DNA of 64,000 nt from Diabrotica undecimpunctata. Its lineage: Eukaryota > Arthropoda > Insecta > Coleoptera > Chrysomelidae. Each line of letters opens with the position of its first letter. The stretch's first letter is position 1. A program made the position numbers and the translations under genes. The DNA is taken from contig NC_092804.1 of assembly GCF_040954645.1 (NCBI RefSeq), positions 144,097,108-144,161,107 of the forward strand, read 5' to 3'. A model generated the notes under the pieces. The model made no database searches. It had not been told where the DNA came from and saw only the letters and a program-made list of their open reading frames with translations. Shown here piece after piece: positions 1 through 10,815 of this stretch.

Positions 1-230
1 GAAATATGAGTGCTGGAGTAATGTAGTTACCTGTGGAGTTCATGCAACATACAGCCGTTACAAGTTGTCCACGATCTGCACTAGCTACCTTCCCTACAAG
101 TTTTTTTCCCTTGCTCGCTAATGTCTTGGGTAACTTATTAGGCACGGTTGATAAACCCGATTCATCCATGTTATATATTGAACTTGGAGAGTATCGTAAA
201 ATCTTGTTACTTCATTTTTATTAAAACCCA
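1..230 (-). pseudogene. pogo/Tigger-like DDE transposase fragment, open at window edge
   Basis: On the minus strand a frame reads YNMDESG, then VPNKLPKTLASKGKK and later MNSTGNYITPALIF. This is the start of the catalytic DDE domain of pogo/Tigger transposases (DDE_1 type), with the first catalytic Asp in the NMDESG motif. Just upstream the frame slips: NKNEVTRFYDTLQ lies in a neighbouring frame, so at least one indel is present. The remaining catalytic residues would lie beyond base 1. The better-preserved relative at 25.3-25.9 kb has the same NMDESGIQT motif. This is a dead fragment. Confidence 0.75.
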
Positions 231-439
231 TAATTCGGGCCATCGTACATTTTTCTGGCTGTGATTATTAGATTCAGCAAATTTATACGCTGCTATTTGC
301 AATTTTTTTTTTGTAATTCCATAAAACATCTGATCTAATGCAGTATCTGTACACATGCGTGCTCTTATACACACTTACCCTACAGGATGGTAAAATGATA
401 TGTATGGTCCATATTGTTATACAACATGGAGACATGGAC

Positions 440-600
440 GTTATAAATATCCTCCATTAACGAGTCGGAGGCATTTGATAAGCGGACCTTGCGAAGAATG
501 TTCCGCATACCATGGACAGATAGGGTGAGAAACGAGAAAGTCTTACGAAAGGCAAATACTGAGAGAGAATTATTCAACTTGATCAAGGTACGAAAATAAT
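440..600 (+). mobile_element. RTE/BovB-like LINE 3' fragment
   Basis: A plus-strand frame reads SEAFDKRTLRRMFRIPWTDR then VRNEKVLRKANTERELF. This matches the conserved C-terminal region after the reverse transcriptase in RTE-like non-LTR elements. The copy at 22.2-23.7 kb has LEAFEMWLYRRMLKIPWTDR followed by VTNEEVLRRMNK. Only about 50 codons remain; nothing upstream or downstream belongs to it. Confidence 0.7.
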
Positions 601-719
601 ATATATTTAATAATATATATTATTATATAATACACTTGTTGTCATAGTCATAAAATTCACTTGTTCGCCATGTCTTTTTCAATAAGTTAAATGATAAAAG
701 GAAATTTTCTACTATAACT

Positions 720-1010
720 CTTCTATACATCTACCTCTTTTTTATTTATTTCGATTCTGTTTTCGATTCCAATAACTTTCTAAGAATTTTGGTTTTTTCT
801 ATGGTAACTTTTAACCCTATTATTCTTTCATATTACAAGCTCATTGATTTTTTTCTACACATTCCTATTTTTTCCAGTTAATACGTATATGTCGTCAGAA
901 AACTCAAGATCTTCCAGATGGTTGGACATACTCTATCTGGTTCTCTTTCTATTGTCTATTACAGCAATCATGATCCAGTGCGTTATTATTAAAAATATTG
1001 GTGAAAACAT
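720..1010 (-). mobile_element. LINE reverse transcriptase palm fragment
   Basis: The minus strand encodes HWIMIAVIDNRKRTR, a stop codon, then SNHLEDLEFSDDIYVLTGKN and further on VTIEKTKIL. This is the RT motif C region of a non-LTR retrotransposon; FADD has become FSDD, so the catalytic pair DD is kept. The stop replaces a usual Trp (TGG to TAG). The fragment ends near base 720, where a frame shift gives IENRIEINKKEV. An overlapping plus-strand frame at 844-1059 is a shadow. Confidence 0.65.
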
Positions 1011-1058
1011 CACGCATCTCTTTTTTACTCGCGATATCTTTTGTGTCATTGCTCAATA

Positions 1059-1290
1059 ATAAAATAAAAATAAAAATAAAAACATTTATTGCCCTAATAA
1101 TATTTACATTTCACACTTAATATATTACAATTTACCTTAGCCTACTTTCTTCTTGACGTCCCGCTGTTGCCCCGCCTAATGTTGGTTTTCTTCCTCCCGG
1201 AACTTGAATTTTTCTGCCATGGACTCCTTGGCTTCTTCTTCTGTAAGTACTTGTTTTTGGCATCGAAACCTACTTCTCTGATTGGTTGAA
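1059..1290 (-). other. Unrecognised basic C-terminal reading frame with A/T-rich tail
   Basis: A minus-strand frame beginning near 1280 reads FDAKNKYLQKKKPRSPWQKN and a short Ser/Arg/Lys-rich run, then stops. About 110 bases later there is an AATAAA and a run of TTTTTA units (1059-1082). Strongly basic ends followed by a simple tail are common in the proteins of retroelements, but I do not recognise this one and it may be chance. Confidence 0.2.
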
Positions 1291-2235
1291 TAATATTTTA
1301 AAAGTTTAATAAATTACTTTTAATATTTATTTATTATTTATATTTCAAACAAATTATATTATATTAAAACAATTCAATAAATTATGTTTGCTAGTATCGC
1401 CACCTGCTAACGTATCAACAAAATACAGACGCGTCAAAGTGAGATTAAATATTACGTTAATAATAAAATATAAATTTGATATTTAATTATTCATTTGATA
1501 GTAAATTTAATGATTATATAAAATAAATAAGCTGTTTAAAAATAAAATTTGATCCTAGTAACTACTCGTGACGCTCGCCTCAGCATTTTACAATAGATAA
1601 AAAGTAATACAACGCCAGTATAGAAACTTATACAAGCAGTAGAGAAAGGAAATTCTAAACATGATGACGGCCAACGTCTGAATACTGACACGGCACCTAA
1701 AGAAGAAGATAGAAGCTTTTCTCCAATAAGACATTTAGCAGCCATAACAAAGCATTTTGTGATGTTACATTATCATGTTTGAGTTGTTTTAATAACAAAC
1801 TATTAATTATGCTTATCCATAGGTATTCAGTGCTTTACTACATAAATATCACAATTTAAAGTTATTAACAAGTGTACCTTTGCTTTGTAAAAATAATGTA
1901 TCTTTATTTTTTTCAACACAAATAGCGCTAACTTAAAGAGCAAAAAAGTTAAGCGCAAATTTATGCCACATATGTGGCATATGTGGCGCCCTCTATCAGC
2001 CACATCAAAGTATGTACAAAATTATAATTTCTCCTACTTAAAAGTATCCAATTATAAATTTTAATCCATAAATATTGACAAACGTGAAAGTTATAGCGAA
2101 AAATAAAATTTTAAATTTCCAAATTAACACCCTGTATCTTTCTTAATACCAACATTTTATTAAGGCAGGTTGCCTTAAATCGTAATATTTTCAAGTGTAG
2201 AATCTACGGTTTCTTTTTGTACAATTACTTAAGGA
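1291..2235. other. AT-rich intergenic/intronic sequence
   Basis: I see no gene here. The stretch is AT-rich with a short perfect palindrome around GCCACATATGTGGC near 1966. The short minus-strand frame at 1536-1745 has no recognisable similarity. Confidence 0.4.
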
Positions 2236-2239
2236 CCAC

Positions 2240-2590
2240 CCTGTATATAAACGTTGTGTGATTTTTGCCATTTTTTACGATTCTCATGAGATCAATAAAA
2301 TTTATCACTTCCATTGACGGGTTGCTGTGGAATTTTCATTGTTAGATCCTAATCTTCAAAACATATTACATCAAATTTTGAGTTTTGGCAGTAAATATGA
2401 GGCGTTTGAAATATGCCTTAAAGCGCTTAATTCAAAATTTAACATTACAAACTATTTCACGTCATGCGAAATGCTTCCATGAAGACGGCATTCAGTGAAA
2501 TTTGTAGCTGAAATTGTGTAGTTTCGAAAAACGTACTTGTGCAATCGAAAACAGCTTTTTTAGGCATATTTTAGACACTATTTATGAAAT
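2240..2590 (+). repeat. Palindromic MITE family A, partial copy
   Basis: The stretch from GTGTGATTTTTGCC (near 2258) through TGAGATCAATAAAA, GTGGAATTTTCATTG and GAGTTTTGGCAG to the end is a close match, over roughly 300 bases, to the reverse complement of 23712-24070. The same family occurs at 22030-22237 and 51400-51545. It carries no coding capacity. Confidence 0.75.
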
Positions 2591-2599
2591 GTTGTCATT

Positions 2600-3077
2600 C
2601 CAACTTGTTTCCATTCCACTATGCCTTCTTTTCTAGTTTCTTAACTCTGTTGTGATAAAACATAAAAAGTGTGATAAAAAGTGTGGTGGACGTGCGTTGT
2701 TTTGATCCTTTGCTTATCGTAAAACTTTTTGATATTGTGTTTTTAATTTTTATACAAGATTCTGATTTATCATAAAGATTTTGAATATTTTTAATTAAAG
2801 TTTGGTTTCTATTTACTATTGCAGTACCTCTCACATTTTTTTGTAGACATGCTATCGTATGTTTTTTGTAGATCAATGAATAGTAGTAAATAATGAATGG
2901 GGTCTCCATTTACTCTTTTATTTTTATTAAAACCACATTGTTCTTCTTTTAAAATGTTATATTCCTCTTCAAACAGGTCTCTCAAAATTCTTCCATATAT
3001 ACTACTGATTGTACCCATTACTGTTATTACTCTATAATTTTTTCACTCTATATTACTTGCATTTTTCTATATTAAAG
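2600..3077 (-). mobile_element. LINE reverse transcriptase, downstream half of a copy split by Tc1
   Basis: Minus-strand frames read NYRVITVMGTISSIYGRILR and then LLLFIDLQKTYDSM, followed in a shifted frame by NLYDKSESCIKIKN and FTISKGSKQRTS. These are RT motifs 1-4 of an RTE-like LINE. The frame shifts near 2870. The upstream half lies at 4834-5110, on the other side of the Tc1 element, and the reading frame runs across the removed insertion without a break. Confidence 0.75.
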
Positions 3078-3191
3078 ATACACTTCTCCAAGAAATTAAC
3101 GCACCACTTCAATAAATCAGTTTTATTTGTAAACAAGCAAAGAATAAAAAATAAAACCACCAGATTTATTCAAAATTTTATTAGTAATTAT

Positions 3192-3370
3192 TTAATTACT
3201 ATTTAAATGGGAATAAGCCACAATTAAAGGTTAAAATACGTTTATTGACGTTTCAATTTCCACTTCGGAAATCGTTCTCAAAATACAAACATTAGTAAAT
3301 TAAACAAATTTTGTTTTTTGTTGTATTTTAACCTTTAATTGTGGCTTATTCCCATTTAAATAGTAATTAA
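3192..3370. repeat. MITE family C with ~43-bp inverted ends, nested in Tc1
   Basis: TAATTACTATTTAAATGGGA starts the left arm, and its reverse complement ends the right arm. Each arm continues through AAGCCACAATTAAAGGTTAA. The middle carries TTCCACTTCGGAAATCGTTC, a motif repeated in copies at 31846-31981, 38590-38650 and 43600-43700. Confidence 0.85.
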
Positions 3371-3542
3371 TTTAAAATGCCACAAGAAAATAGCTTCAGA
3401 ACAATAGTAATTATTTGTCTAATCATCAGAAAATGTTGAAGTACAGGAAGAAAAAAAATTCTAAAAAAATAATGATAAGAAAAGTAAACTAAAATATGAA
3501 AAAAGTCTTAATACCGAGTGTTTCTACCTCTATAGCCCACCC

Positions 3543-4555
3543 CTACGTATAGCAAACAGCCTCACATCGTTGGCCCATACTTAAAATTAATTGCCGTATT
3601 TCATTTTGGTCTAGTTCTCTCCAAATCTGGATCAGCCTCCCTCCCACTTCCTGTAAGTTGTTTGGTTGGATCGGTGTCGCTCTTAATCGCCTACCAAGGA
3701 TATCCCAGAGATTTTCAATCGGATTTAAATCCGGACTATGTGCTGGCCATTCGATAGTGTTAATTTCTACCTCTTCTAGATAATTTCTGACGATCTGTGC
3801 AGCGTGAGGCCTGGCATTATCTTGCATTAGTAAGAAATTTTTACCGATGTAAGGAGCGAATGGTACTACATGTTGCTCCAGGATCTCCAATATGTACCTT
3901 TCAGCTGTAATAGTTCCATTTTGTATGACCACTAGCTCCGTACGTGCGGTCAAAGAAATACCACCCCACACCATAACGGATCCTCCACCAAAAAATGTGG
4001 TGTGTGAGAAATTACACTGAACATATCGTTCGTTGGGTCGTCGCAACACACGAACCGTCTGTCTTTATTGTACAAACAAAATCGGGATTCATCAGTAAAT
4101 AGCACTCGTTTCCAGTCAGCCTCTAACCAATTACCGTGTTCTCTGGCAAAATGTAGTCTCCCCCTTCGATCCTCTGCAGTTAATAGAGGACCTCGGGCGG
4201 CAATCCTAGGTGTTAAGCTGTATTCCCCAAGTCGCTGGCAAACAGTTTCAGTACTAATTTGTATAGCATGCACGTCTCGAAGCTGAATTTGTAGACTTCG
4301 ATGTGTTACAAAACGTTGTCAAAGAGCAGAAATTTTTAAAAATCGATCTTGAATAGGGGTAGTTACCTGGTTTCGTCCTTGCCCTGGTCTGCGAGTATGA
4401 TCCCCTGTTTCGAGCAATCCTTCTAACACCCGTGAGACGGATGTGTGGGACACATTAAACCGACGACCAATTCTTCGGTAACTCCAACCTTCTTCCGACA
4501 GTATCACTGCTTGGGCACATTCATCTCGGGTTAAATTACGTGATTCACGCTCCAT
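3543..4555 (-). pseudogene. Tc1-like DD34E transposase, frameshifted
   Basis: The protein would start at MERESRNLTRDECAQ (4555) and has an N-terminal helix-turn-helix (EEGWSYRRIGRRFNVSHTSV). The catalytic domain shows LFTDESRF, MQDNARPH and WPAHSPDLNPIENLWD. There are 34 residues between the second Asp and the Glu, the DD34E signature of Tc1. Length is near the usual 340 residues. The frame changes near 4300 and near 4000, so it cannot make an active enzyme. Confidence 0.88.
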
Positions 4556-4833
4556 AATAAACACAATTAACAATAATCAACAATTCAACAGTAGCCGAAT
4601 AAAATTCATGAACACTTGGAAATTAGTATATTTATAGAGTTAGTACATTTTTTGCTTCTTTTTGTTTTGTTGCAAAAAAAACTGTAGCGATAAAACACAG
4701 TCAATAAATATAGAGTGTACGAATAGCATATACAAGGGGCTTGCAAAATATAACATTACAATGGAAATTTTTATTAACGCTAATAAAATATTTTAATATT
4801 TCAAAGTGGCGCGTTAATTTCTTGGAGAAGTGT

Positions 4834-5110
4834 ATTTCCCCCAACGTTCATTCTTTTGGTGGTGTTCCATTTAAAACAGATTCAAATAACACATTGAGGT
4901 TTCGATATAATTTTTCGGTCCCACATGTTAGTAATTCAGGATTAATTATTTCTGGATCTGGAGCTCTTCAGTTTTTGAATTGTATTATTGCTTTATTTGC
5001 ATAGTTTTCTAGTTTTAAAAAATCTTAGCTTCTCCTTTGCATTTTTTCTTCTTGTTACTGAGAAGCTCAACCTTTATTTTTCACTGGCGATATATAATAT
5101 TTCAACCTAT
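4834..5110 (-). mobile_element. LINE reverse transcriptase, upstream half of the split copy
   Basis: The minus strand reads RAPDPEIINPELLTCG, then KLYRNLNVLFESVLNGTPP and, after a stop replacing Trp, TLGEI. This is the typical RT entry region (APGPD, PKEW) of an RTE-like LINE. It joins in frame to the segment at 2600-3077. Upstream of about 5000 the frame decays. Confidence 0.7.
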
Positions 5111-5825
5111 TCATTATTGTATTTACTTTTAGTTTTTACTTTATACTTAGTCACTTCAATCAATTTAATGACCATAACATTGTTATTAAATTAGTTTTGT
5201 TATGGATAATTCGTATTTCCTTTAAATTTTTGCTCTAGTTAAGGGCGAATAGTATATTGGAATTGCTACAATGTTTACCATTAAAATAATTAAACACTTC
5301 CTTGATGTAGCTATATTCAATCAAGTATCAAAAACCCATTATCCGCTAGATTCGTTTTAAATCCCCACAACAAAAAATATTACCATTAGAATAGCAGGTC
5401 CCTTTACTACGCCAAATGACGACATATGTAAAGTGCACCAAAATATTTTGCACCCACATGCACCATGCAAGGACTCGGACTAAATCGAACAGAGATGGAC
5501 TTGGAAAGACAAATACTAATATTTAAAATAAGAGCGTATGTTTTCACGGTCACATATTTAGTAAGACATCTTCCTGATTTGGACCATGCTACTTTAAAAT
5601 GCCACAGTCTGAACATGGAAGATTATTTATTGTTACTTATCTGAAATCTACTGAACTTTAAGAGAATATTTTTGGTCCTGACAAGATATTATCTTGATCC
5701 TTGTTACGGAGAAAAAGGGCCAGATAGTAGTAAATAACTTTTTAATTAATATCAAAGTAAGTATAGTTAAAAATAGATAATAGAAAAGGGAAAATTACAT
5801 ATATTTGTGGCTTAAATCATAAACT
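5111..5825. other. No recognised gene
   Basis: AT-rich sequence leading into the gypsy fragment. A short minus-strand frame at 5407-5616 shows no motif I know. The upstream part of the gypsy pol gene may lie here in degraded form, but I could not read it. Confidence 0.35.
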
Positions 5826-5924
5826 TAGAGATTGCAGGTCCATTGCATTTCCAGAAACGGATGATGGAAATAAATATATCCTGGTAGCCATGGATTATTT
5901 TACGAAATAGACTAAAAAAAATTT

Positions 5925-6079
5925 ATTAAAATCCTTTGTAAAAGGTATATATATATATATTTTTTTTTTTTTTTTAAATATAAATATATAAATACATATA
6001 TACCTTTTACAAAGGATTTTAATAAATTTTTTTAATATATGGTATACAGCCAAATACAGGAACGTAGATTCCTTGTGGA
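5925..6079. repeat. Hairpin insertion in the gypsy integrase with an 11-bp target duplication
   Basis: AAATTTATTAAAATCCTTTG and GTAAAAGGTATATATA on the left are repeated as inverted complement on the right (ATATACCTTTTACAAAGG). AAATAGACTAA precedes the insert and recurs at its right edge, where the integrase frame resumes. Length is about 155 bases, with no coding capacity. Confidence 0.7.
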
Positions 6080-6796
6080 AATAGACTAAGACCTATGCGA
6101 TACCAAATCAAGAAGCTGCTACCGTTGCAGAGGTAATTGTTAAAGAATTCTTCAGCGGATTTGGTGTTCCCTTGGAGATCCACTTCGACCAAGGGCGAAA
6201 CTTCTCTTCGAGTCAATTCTCTTCCAAAGCGTAAATTGATTGGTGTCAGTATGACCAGAATGAAACGATTGCATTTTCAATCAGATGGAATGGTTGAGAG
6301 GATGAATGGAATGATGGGTAAACACCTGTCTAAAGTTGTATCCGAACATCAAAGAGATTGGGACCAGCACATTCATTTATTCCTAATAGCCTATCGCTCG
6401 GCCGTGAATGAAGCCACAGGCCAGACTTTAACCTGCCTGATGTTGGGTCGTGAAGTTCATTTAACCTGCGACCTGGAGTTTGGCTGCAGACCTTCCGTAG
6501 AACATGTTGCAAGCGAAGAATATGTCAACAGCCTGAAGTTAAGAATGAACAACATTCATAAACTTGCCCGTGCAAGTTCACGAATCCAGAACACATCTAG
6601 TTAGCCAGTGACATAATGAAAGATCAATATGTTATATGTATAATTCTCGGTGCAAGAATGCTTGCTATGAAGTAGGTGATCTTGTCTGGCTTTATAATCC
6701 ACAAAGTCGTTGAGGCTTGTCTCCTAAACTACAAAGACAATGGAAAGATCCGTATAAAATTAAAAAGAGAATAAATGACGTAATATACCGAATTTT

Positions 6797-6866
6797 TCTT
6801 CTTCTTCAAGTGCCATCTCCGCGGCGGAGGTTGGCAATCATCATAGTTATTCGGACTTTTAAGAGG
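6797..6866 (-). mobile_element. Very short 3' end of an RTE-like LINE
   Basis: TTCTTCTTCTTCAAGTGCCA followed by CGGCGGAGGTTGGCAATCAT matches the 3' terminus of the minus-strand LINE at 40488-40560 (TTCTTCTTAGAGTGCCGTCT, CGGAGGTTGGCAATCAT). Read on the minus strand, it encodes the MIANLRR end and a GAA-type tail. It interrupts the gypsy C-terminal region. This is a heavily 5'-truncated insertion. Confidence 0.6.
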
Positions 6867-6951
6867 AATTAAGAAGTTGCTAAAAGGTAAACCAATAGTT
6901 GTTCACATAAAACGTCTTGCACAATTACGCAGAATGAAAGAGTGCTAGATT

Positions 6952-7424
6952 TGGTGTGACCACAGAAGTTCAACAGGATCTTTTTTGTGTTCCGGAAAAC
7001 GTCTCTCTAGTCCACTATGTTGCTCAAGACCTCGAGATGACTTAAGGAATCTCGTCCGTATTCAATATAAAGTTCGGTCGCTTTGACGAGTTGAAACGTT
7101 AGCAGCCCAAAGTTGGAAAAGAGTACTGCGATTAGAAGATGGCCCTCAATCTTTACTGTATATGGTAACCAGGAAGTCTTATACAGATGCAAACTACGAG
7201 GATATATGGCGTGCTCTATCTAATTTAAAGAAAATTGTGTGCAATTATGGCATCAAAAATTTGGTCTTACCAAGGATAGAAAATCTGGATTGGAAGACTG
7301 TCAGAAGCATGCTTGAAATGGTCTTCCAAGAAACCGGCTCACGAGTTACTGTCTGTGAAATTAATCCGAAGAGATCGTGTCCTTCAAAGACAGTAGACTG
7401 TTATGTCTTCCTGAGAGGTTTATG
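6952..7424 (+). pseudogene. Macrodomain (OARD1/TARG1-type) downstream of gypsy integrase
   Basis: Macrodomains bind or hydrolyse ADP-ribose esters. Plus-strand frames read QQDLFCVPENVSLVHYVAQD, LEMT, a stop, GISSVFNIKFGRFDEL, then in another frame LEDGPQSLLYMVTRKSYTDA, NYEDIWRALSNLKK, GIKNLVLPRIENLDWKTV and FQETGSRVTVCEI. Order and spacing follow the OARD1 family (DLF, slvHCvs.D..M..GIA, F..kFGg...L, Y.iTKk, Y..l...L..m, lPRIgcGlD, v.VyE). The Lys corresponding to the OARD1 catalytic lysine is kept (TRKS). The loop after PRI that normally carries GCGLDR is shortened to ENLD. At least two stops and one frameshift are present. It lies between the integrase C-terminus and the polypurine tract, so it looks like the 3'-terminal part of the retroelement's coding region. 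Confidence 0.75.
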
Positions 7425-7460
7425 AAGAGCTGAAGAGTCTTGTATATTCTGACATTCCCT

Positions 7461-7480
7461 AAGAGGGGAGCAGTGTAACA
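7461..7480 (+). other. Polypurine tract and 3' LTR start
   Basis: AAGAGGGGAGCAG is followed directly by TGTAACA, the usual 5' end of a Ty3/gypsy LTR. It begins 37 bases after the macrodomain stop, the right place for the plus-strand priming site of this element. Confidence 0.7.
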
Positions 7481-8869
7481 AACAAGCTAAATTAGACGTA
7501 CCCCATATAACAACGTTCATAATAGCGATGATTGAGATGGACTATTCTAGAAGTTCTGGAACCCTGTATTTGTATTTATATAGTATGACGCAAATGCAAG
7601 GAATAATTTCAATATTTCGTAAACCTGTTGAGAAAAATTCTAAAAACTAGCAATTTTTATTTCTAACCGGTAATTTTTCCAGAATATTTTTTATTTTTGA
7701 TGTCATCTATGTGAACTTAATTAAGGATCGATATATTTTTTAATAGAAATATGGGTGTTTTAATCTATCATTAAAAGGTCTTTTAAATGTCTATTTAACT
7801 GTAGTACCAGTTTTATGTTTCAAGTTTCTCTGCACACTTTAATTATTATATTAAATATTTAAGCAATAAATTATTTATTACAATAAAGATGAAAGCATAA
7901 GCTTAAATTGTTGAACATTAGATAAAATGTAATAAGAAAGACGAGCAGAGGATTCTTCTCGAACTTTTTTTATGGAAATATTCCAACCAAAAACCAATTT
8001 CACAATCCGCATCAGAAGAAATTCAGAAAAACGGATCAACTAAAGGATAAAGTATATTGTCCAGTTAACAGTCATTCAAAAGTTTAAAAAGGAAAAGTGT
8101 CATCTCTCCAATATGAGTTTAATGCAGGAATCAATGGAAGATGACTTTGATGGACGAGTTGAATTTTGTAAAATTATAATGGAAAAAAATATAACAGAAA
8201 TCATAAATATTTAAAAAAAATGTTCTTGTTAAAATCCACACTAGATTCAGGAATACCGTGCCCAGTATAGAGAAAAAGTGAATGTTTTGGCAGGCGTAGT
8301 AGACAATAAAATTATAAAGCAATCACTTTTTCGAAGATACCTTAATAGGTCCTTCATATTTAAAATTGCTGCGACACTTTTTGCTTCTCAAATTGAACCG
8401 GTTTTTTAGCGACAGCGATAGCAATATAGTGCGCCTCAGAAGTACGTTGCCTTGGTAATAAACTACCTAGACGTCTTCTTAAATCGCTGGGTTTATTAAG
8501 TTCCCCTTGATTTTTTATGAGGATACTTAAAAAGGAAAGTTTATCAAAATATAGAACAAACTATGAGTGAAAATTAATACGAATTATAGTGACACAAATA
8601 ACTAACTCCAGAAATTAGAGTGAACGTTCGAGAGGACTTCGCTGCTCATTTTTCTATTGTATTTTAGGTAATTGTTATTATTTTGAGCAAAATACAAATA
8701 CCCAGATTTCTATTTAAAAACGATATCGATGACGTATAGTTAAATAATATGACATATTGCTACATAGTTAAAAATAAAATGATAATCTGAAATGAAGCCC
8801 ATTTAGAAATAAAAATCAATAAATTTCAGGATTTTTCTCTAAAGTCTCCGGTTTTCGAAATAATGAGTG
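7474..8869 (+). other. Probable 3' LTR start followed by unannotated AT-rich DNA
   Basis: The first few hundred bases should be the gypsy 3' LTR, but no second LTR copy is present in the window, so its right end cannot be set. I see no coding sequence to 8869; short frames such as 8131-8322 look like chance. Confidence 0.4.
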
Positions 8870-9341
8870 TATACTCCATTCCACGAATATACGACTGGTT
8901 TAAATTCGGTTTAAGGTATCGACTTCAATGGTCCAATGTGCTGAATTGTACAATAGTAAATTCTCCCCATTTTTAAAATACTGTTATGGCAGATATAAAC
9001 CTTAGATTTAAATATGAAGTCATGATATAAATATAGAGTTGATAGTTTATAGAACAGTTGTAATTCAGATTTTGAATTATATAATTACTATCATTGAGTT
9101 TAGTATTGTAAACAAGTTAGTTTTTGAATTAAATAATTTAAACGAAGTGTAACAATACTTAAGTGATTAAATAGTGTACTTTATTTAGTCGAATATTCAA
9201 TTAGTATTAAAAAAAAACAAAAAAACTTACTTATTCTCTTACTCTTCCAATCTCCTAAAACTATCATCAAGCATCAGATTCACAGCCATAATCACTGTCG
9301 TCGCTATCCTCATTTGGATGGTAAATTATAACTTTGGTTTA

Positions 9342-10563
9342 TTAATTATTTGGATTAACTGCTTCGATGCGACCTTCACGGATCCACCATTCTTCAATTA
9401 AGTCTTCACATTTTTTTACACTTTTTCCCCAAATTTCAGGAGTGGCAATATCCAATGCTTGTTGCCATGTTTCCAAGACTGCCTCGTCACTGTAACCCTT
9501 GTATCCAATATGGTTATCATAATATGTTTTGCATATCTCCCAAATATATTCAATTGGATTGAATTGGCAATGATAGGGCGGTAGTCTTAACATACGATGT
9601 CCAAAGCTATGTATAATTCGGTCTACTATATATATTTTTGGTTGTGCATGACTTTTAGCTAACGTTAGTAATTGAGGCTTAAAACAGTATCAAGGAAATG
9701 TAATATTTTTATTCGTTAACCATTCTTTTATTTTATCTACGGTCCAGGTGTTTGTTGGCTGTTTATTTAAAATTTCCGAATGGTACGCAGCATTATCCAG
9801 TACTATAACGGATGGTTCATGTAAACTTGGCAACAGTTTTTCTTTCAACCATTTCACAAACATCTCCGTATTCATATTGTCATGATAATTGGCTGATTTT
9901 TATTTTGATGAAAACACAAGATCTGCTCCCTCAATAAAACCATGTTTTCCACCTGCATGCACTATAATATATCTCTTTCCCTCGTTATCGATGTGTTTTA
10001 TGGATTTTATGCTCTCGTCCTGCCAAATTCGTTTGATACCGCCTTTAGCAAAAATTCATGTTTCGTCTAAATAAACGAAGGAAGAACATTCTTTTTTAAA
10101 TTTGTTATAATTTCTTAAAAATTCTATTCTTTTGTGAACGACACTAGCTCTTTTACACAAAGCCTTTCTATTGTCTTCCTTTTTGAACTTAAAGCCAATC
10201 TGCCTTAAAACTCTCCAGAGACTTGTCCTGGAAATTTCAAATATATTTCTGTCTTTTAATTTTTGTAGCACTGAATCTAAAGAAACATGTTCTTTCTTTT
10301 CGCGCATTTTATATATTGTATCACGGATTTCAAATTTGCAACCTTCGGGAAGATCTATAGTCTTTGGTTGTTGGCGAGATTTATATTGTGCGACATTTTG
10401 TTCACTTTGTCCACTTTTTTTTTGCTTTTTGCAAAACCGACTTTAGTTTTGTTTCACTAATACAGAGTGCATCACACACACGTTTATGTACGGACTGAAC
10501 AGGTTGCAAAGGGCCCCCTACATTAAATATAAAGTTGTCTACATCTAAAACACGTCTCGGCAT
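9342..10563 (-). pseudogene. DD81E Tc1/mariner-type transposase
   Basis: The frame starts MPRRVLDVDNFIFNVGG at 10563. After a frameshift in a poly-A run (near 10415) it continues through the helix-turn-helix region (SLDSVLQKLKDRNIFEISR). The catalytic motifs are VYLDET, VIVLDNAAYHS and LPPYHCQFNPIEYIWE. There are 81 residues between the second Asp and the Glu, far more than the 34-41 of ordinary Tc1 or mariner enzymes. From memory, a DD82E group called Sailor has been described, which this resembles. Three in-frame stops are present (TGA for Trp in LDETW, a TAA after VFSSK, a TGA near 9693). Otherwise the roughly 407-codon frame is collinear with the copy at 13.2-14.6 kb. Confidence 0.82.
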
Positions 10564-10815
10564 TTTTGGCTTCAATAAACAAATACACTACACTAAACTC
10601 TTTTTTAACGGACACCTCTCTTCACCGGAAACCTCTATACGGACGGTTTTTAAAACTAAAATCAATCGGCGATATATGAAACTGTATGTAAATTTTCGTT
10701 ACTTTTTAATATCTGTAACGATTCGGTACTTTAACTATCAATAGCCGGTATGTTATACCCGTTACTTTCGGAACTTTTAAGAGTACATCCACTCAAAGCA
10801 AACAAATATTTAAAA

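Larger units (their letters stand above)
3078..4834 (-). mobile_element. Tc1-like DNA transposon inserted in a LINE
   Basis: The ends are inverted repeats of about 30 bases: CACTTCTCCAAGAAATTAAC at 3079 and its complement ending at 4833. A TA lies outside each end, as expected for a Tc1/mariner target duplication. The element is about 1.75 kb, holds a transposase pseudogene (3543-4555) and contains a nested MITE (3192-3370). Removal of the element with one TA restores a continuous LINE frame. Confidence 0.85.
5830..6946 (+). pseudogene. Ty3/gypsy-type integrase, broken by two insertions
   Basis: The integrase core begins with FPETDDGNKYILVAMDYFTK (5850-5925). It resumes after a 150-bp insertion with TYAIPNQEAATVAEVIVKEF and FGVPLEIHFDQGRNF, then in another frame QSDGMVERMNGMMGKHLSK and RDWDQHIHLFLIAYRSAVNE to a stop at 6604. 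Catalytic D (VAMDYF), D (HFDQG) and E (GMVERM) are visible. A C-terminal piece follows: YEVGDLVWLYNPQSR near 6670 and, past a short LINE insertion, PIVVHIKRLAQLRRMKEC near 6895-6942. The macrodomain frame starts directly after it. Confidence 0.85.

Noticed and set aside
844..1059. 71-codon plus-strand frame with a hydrophobic stretch (possible small membrane protein)
   Set aside because: The minus strand of the same bases encodes a recognisable LINE RT motif, so the frame is a shadow.
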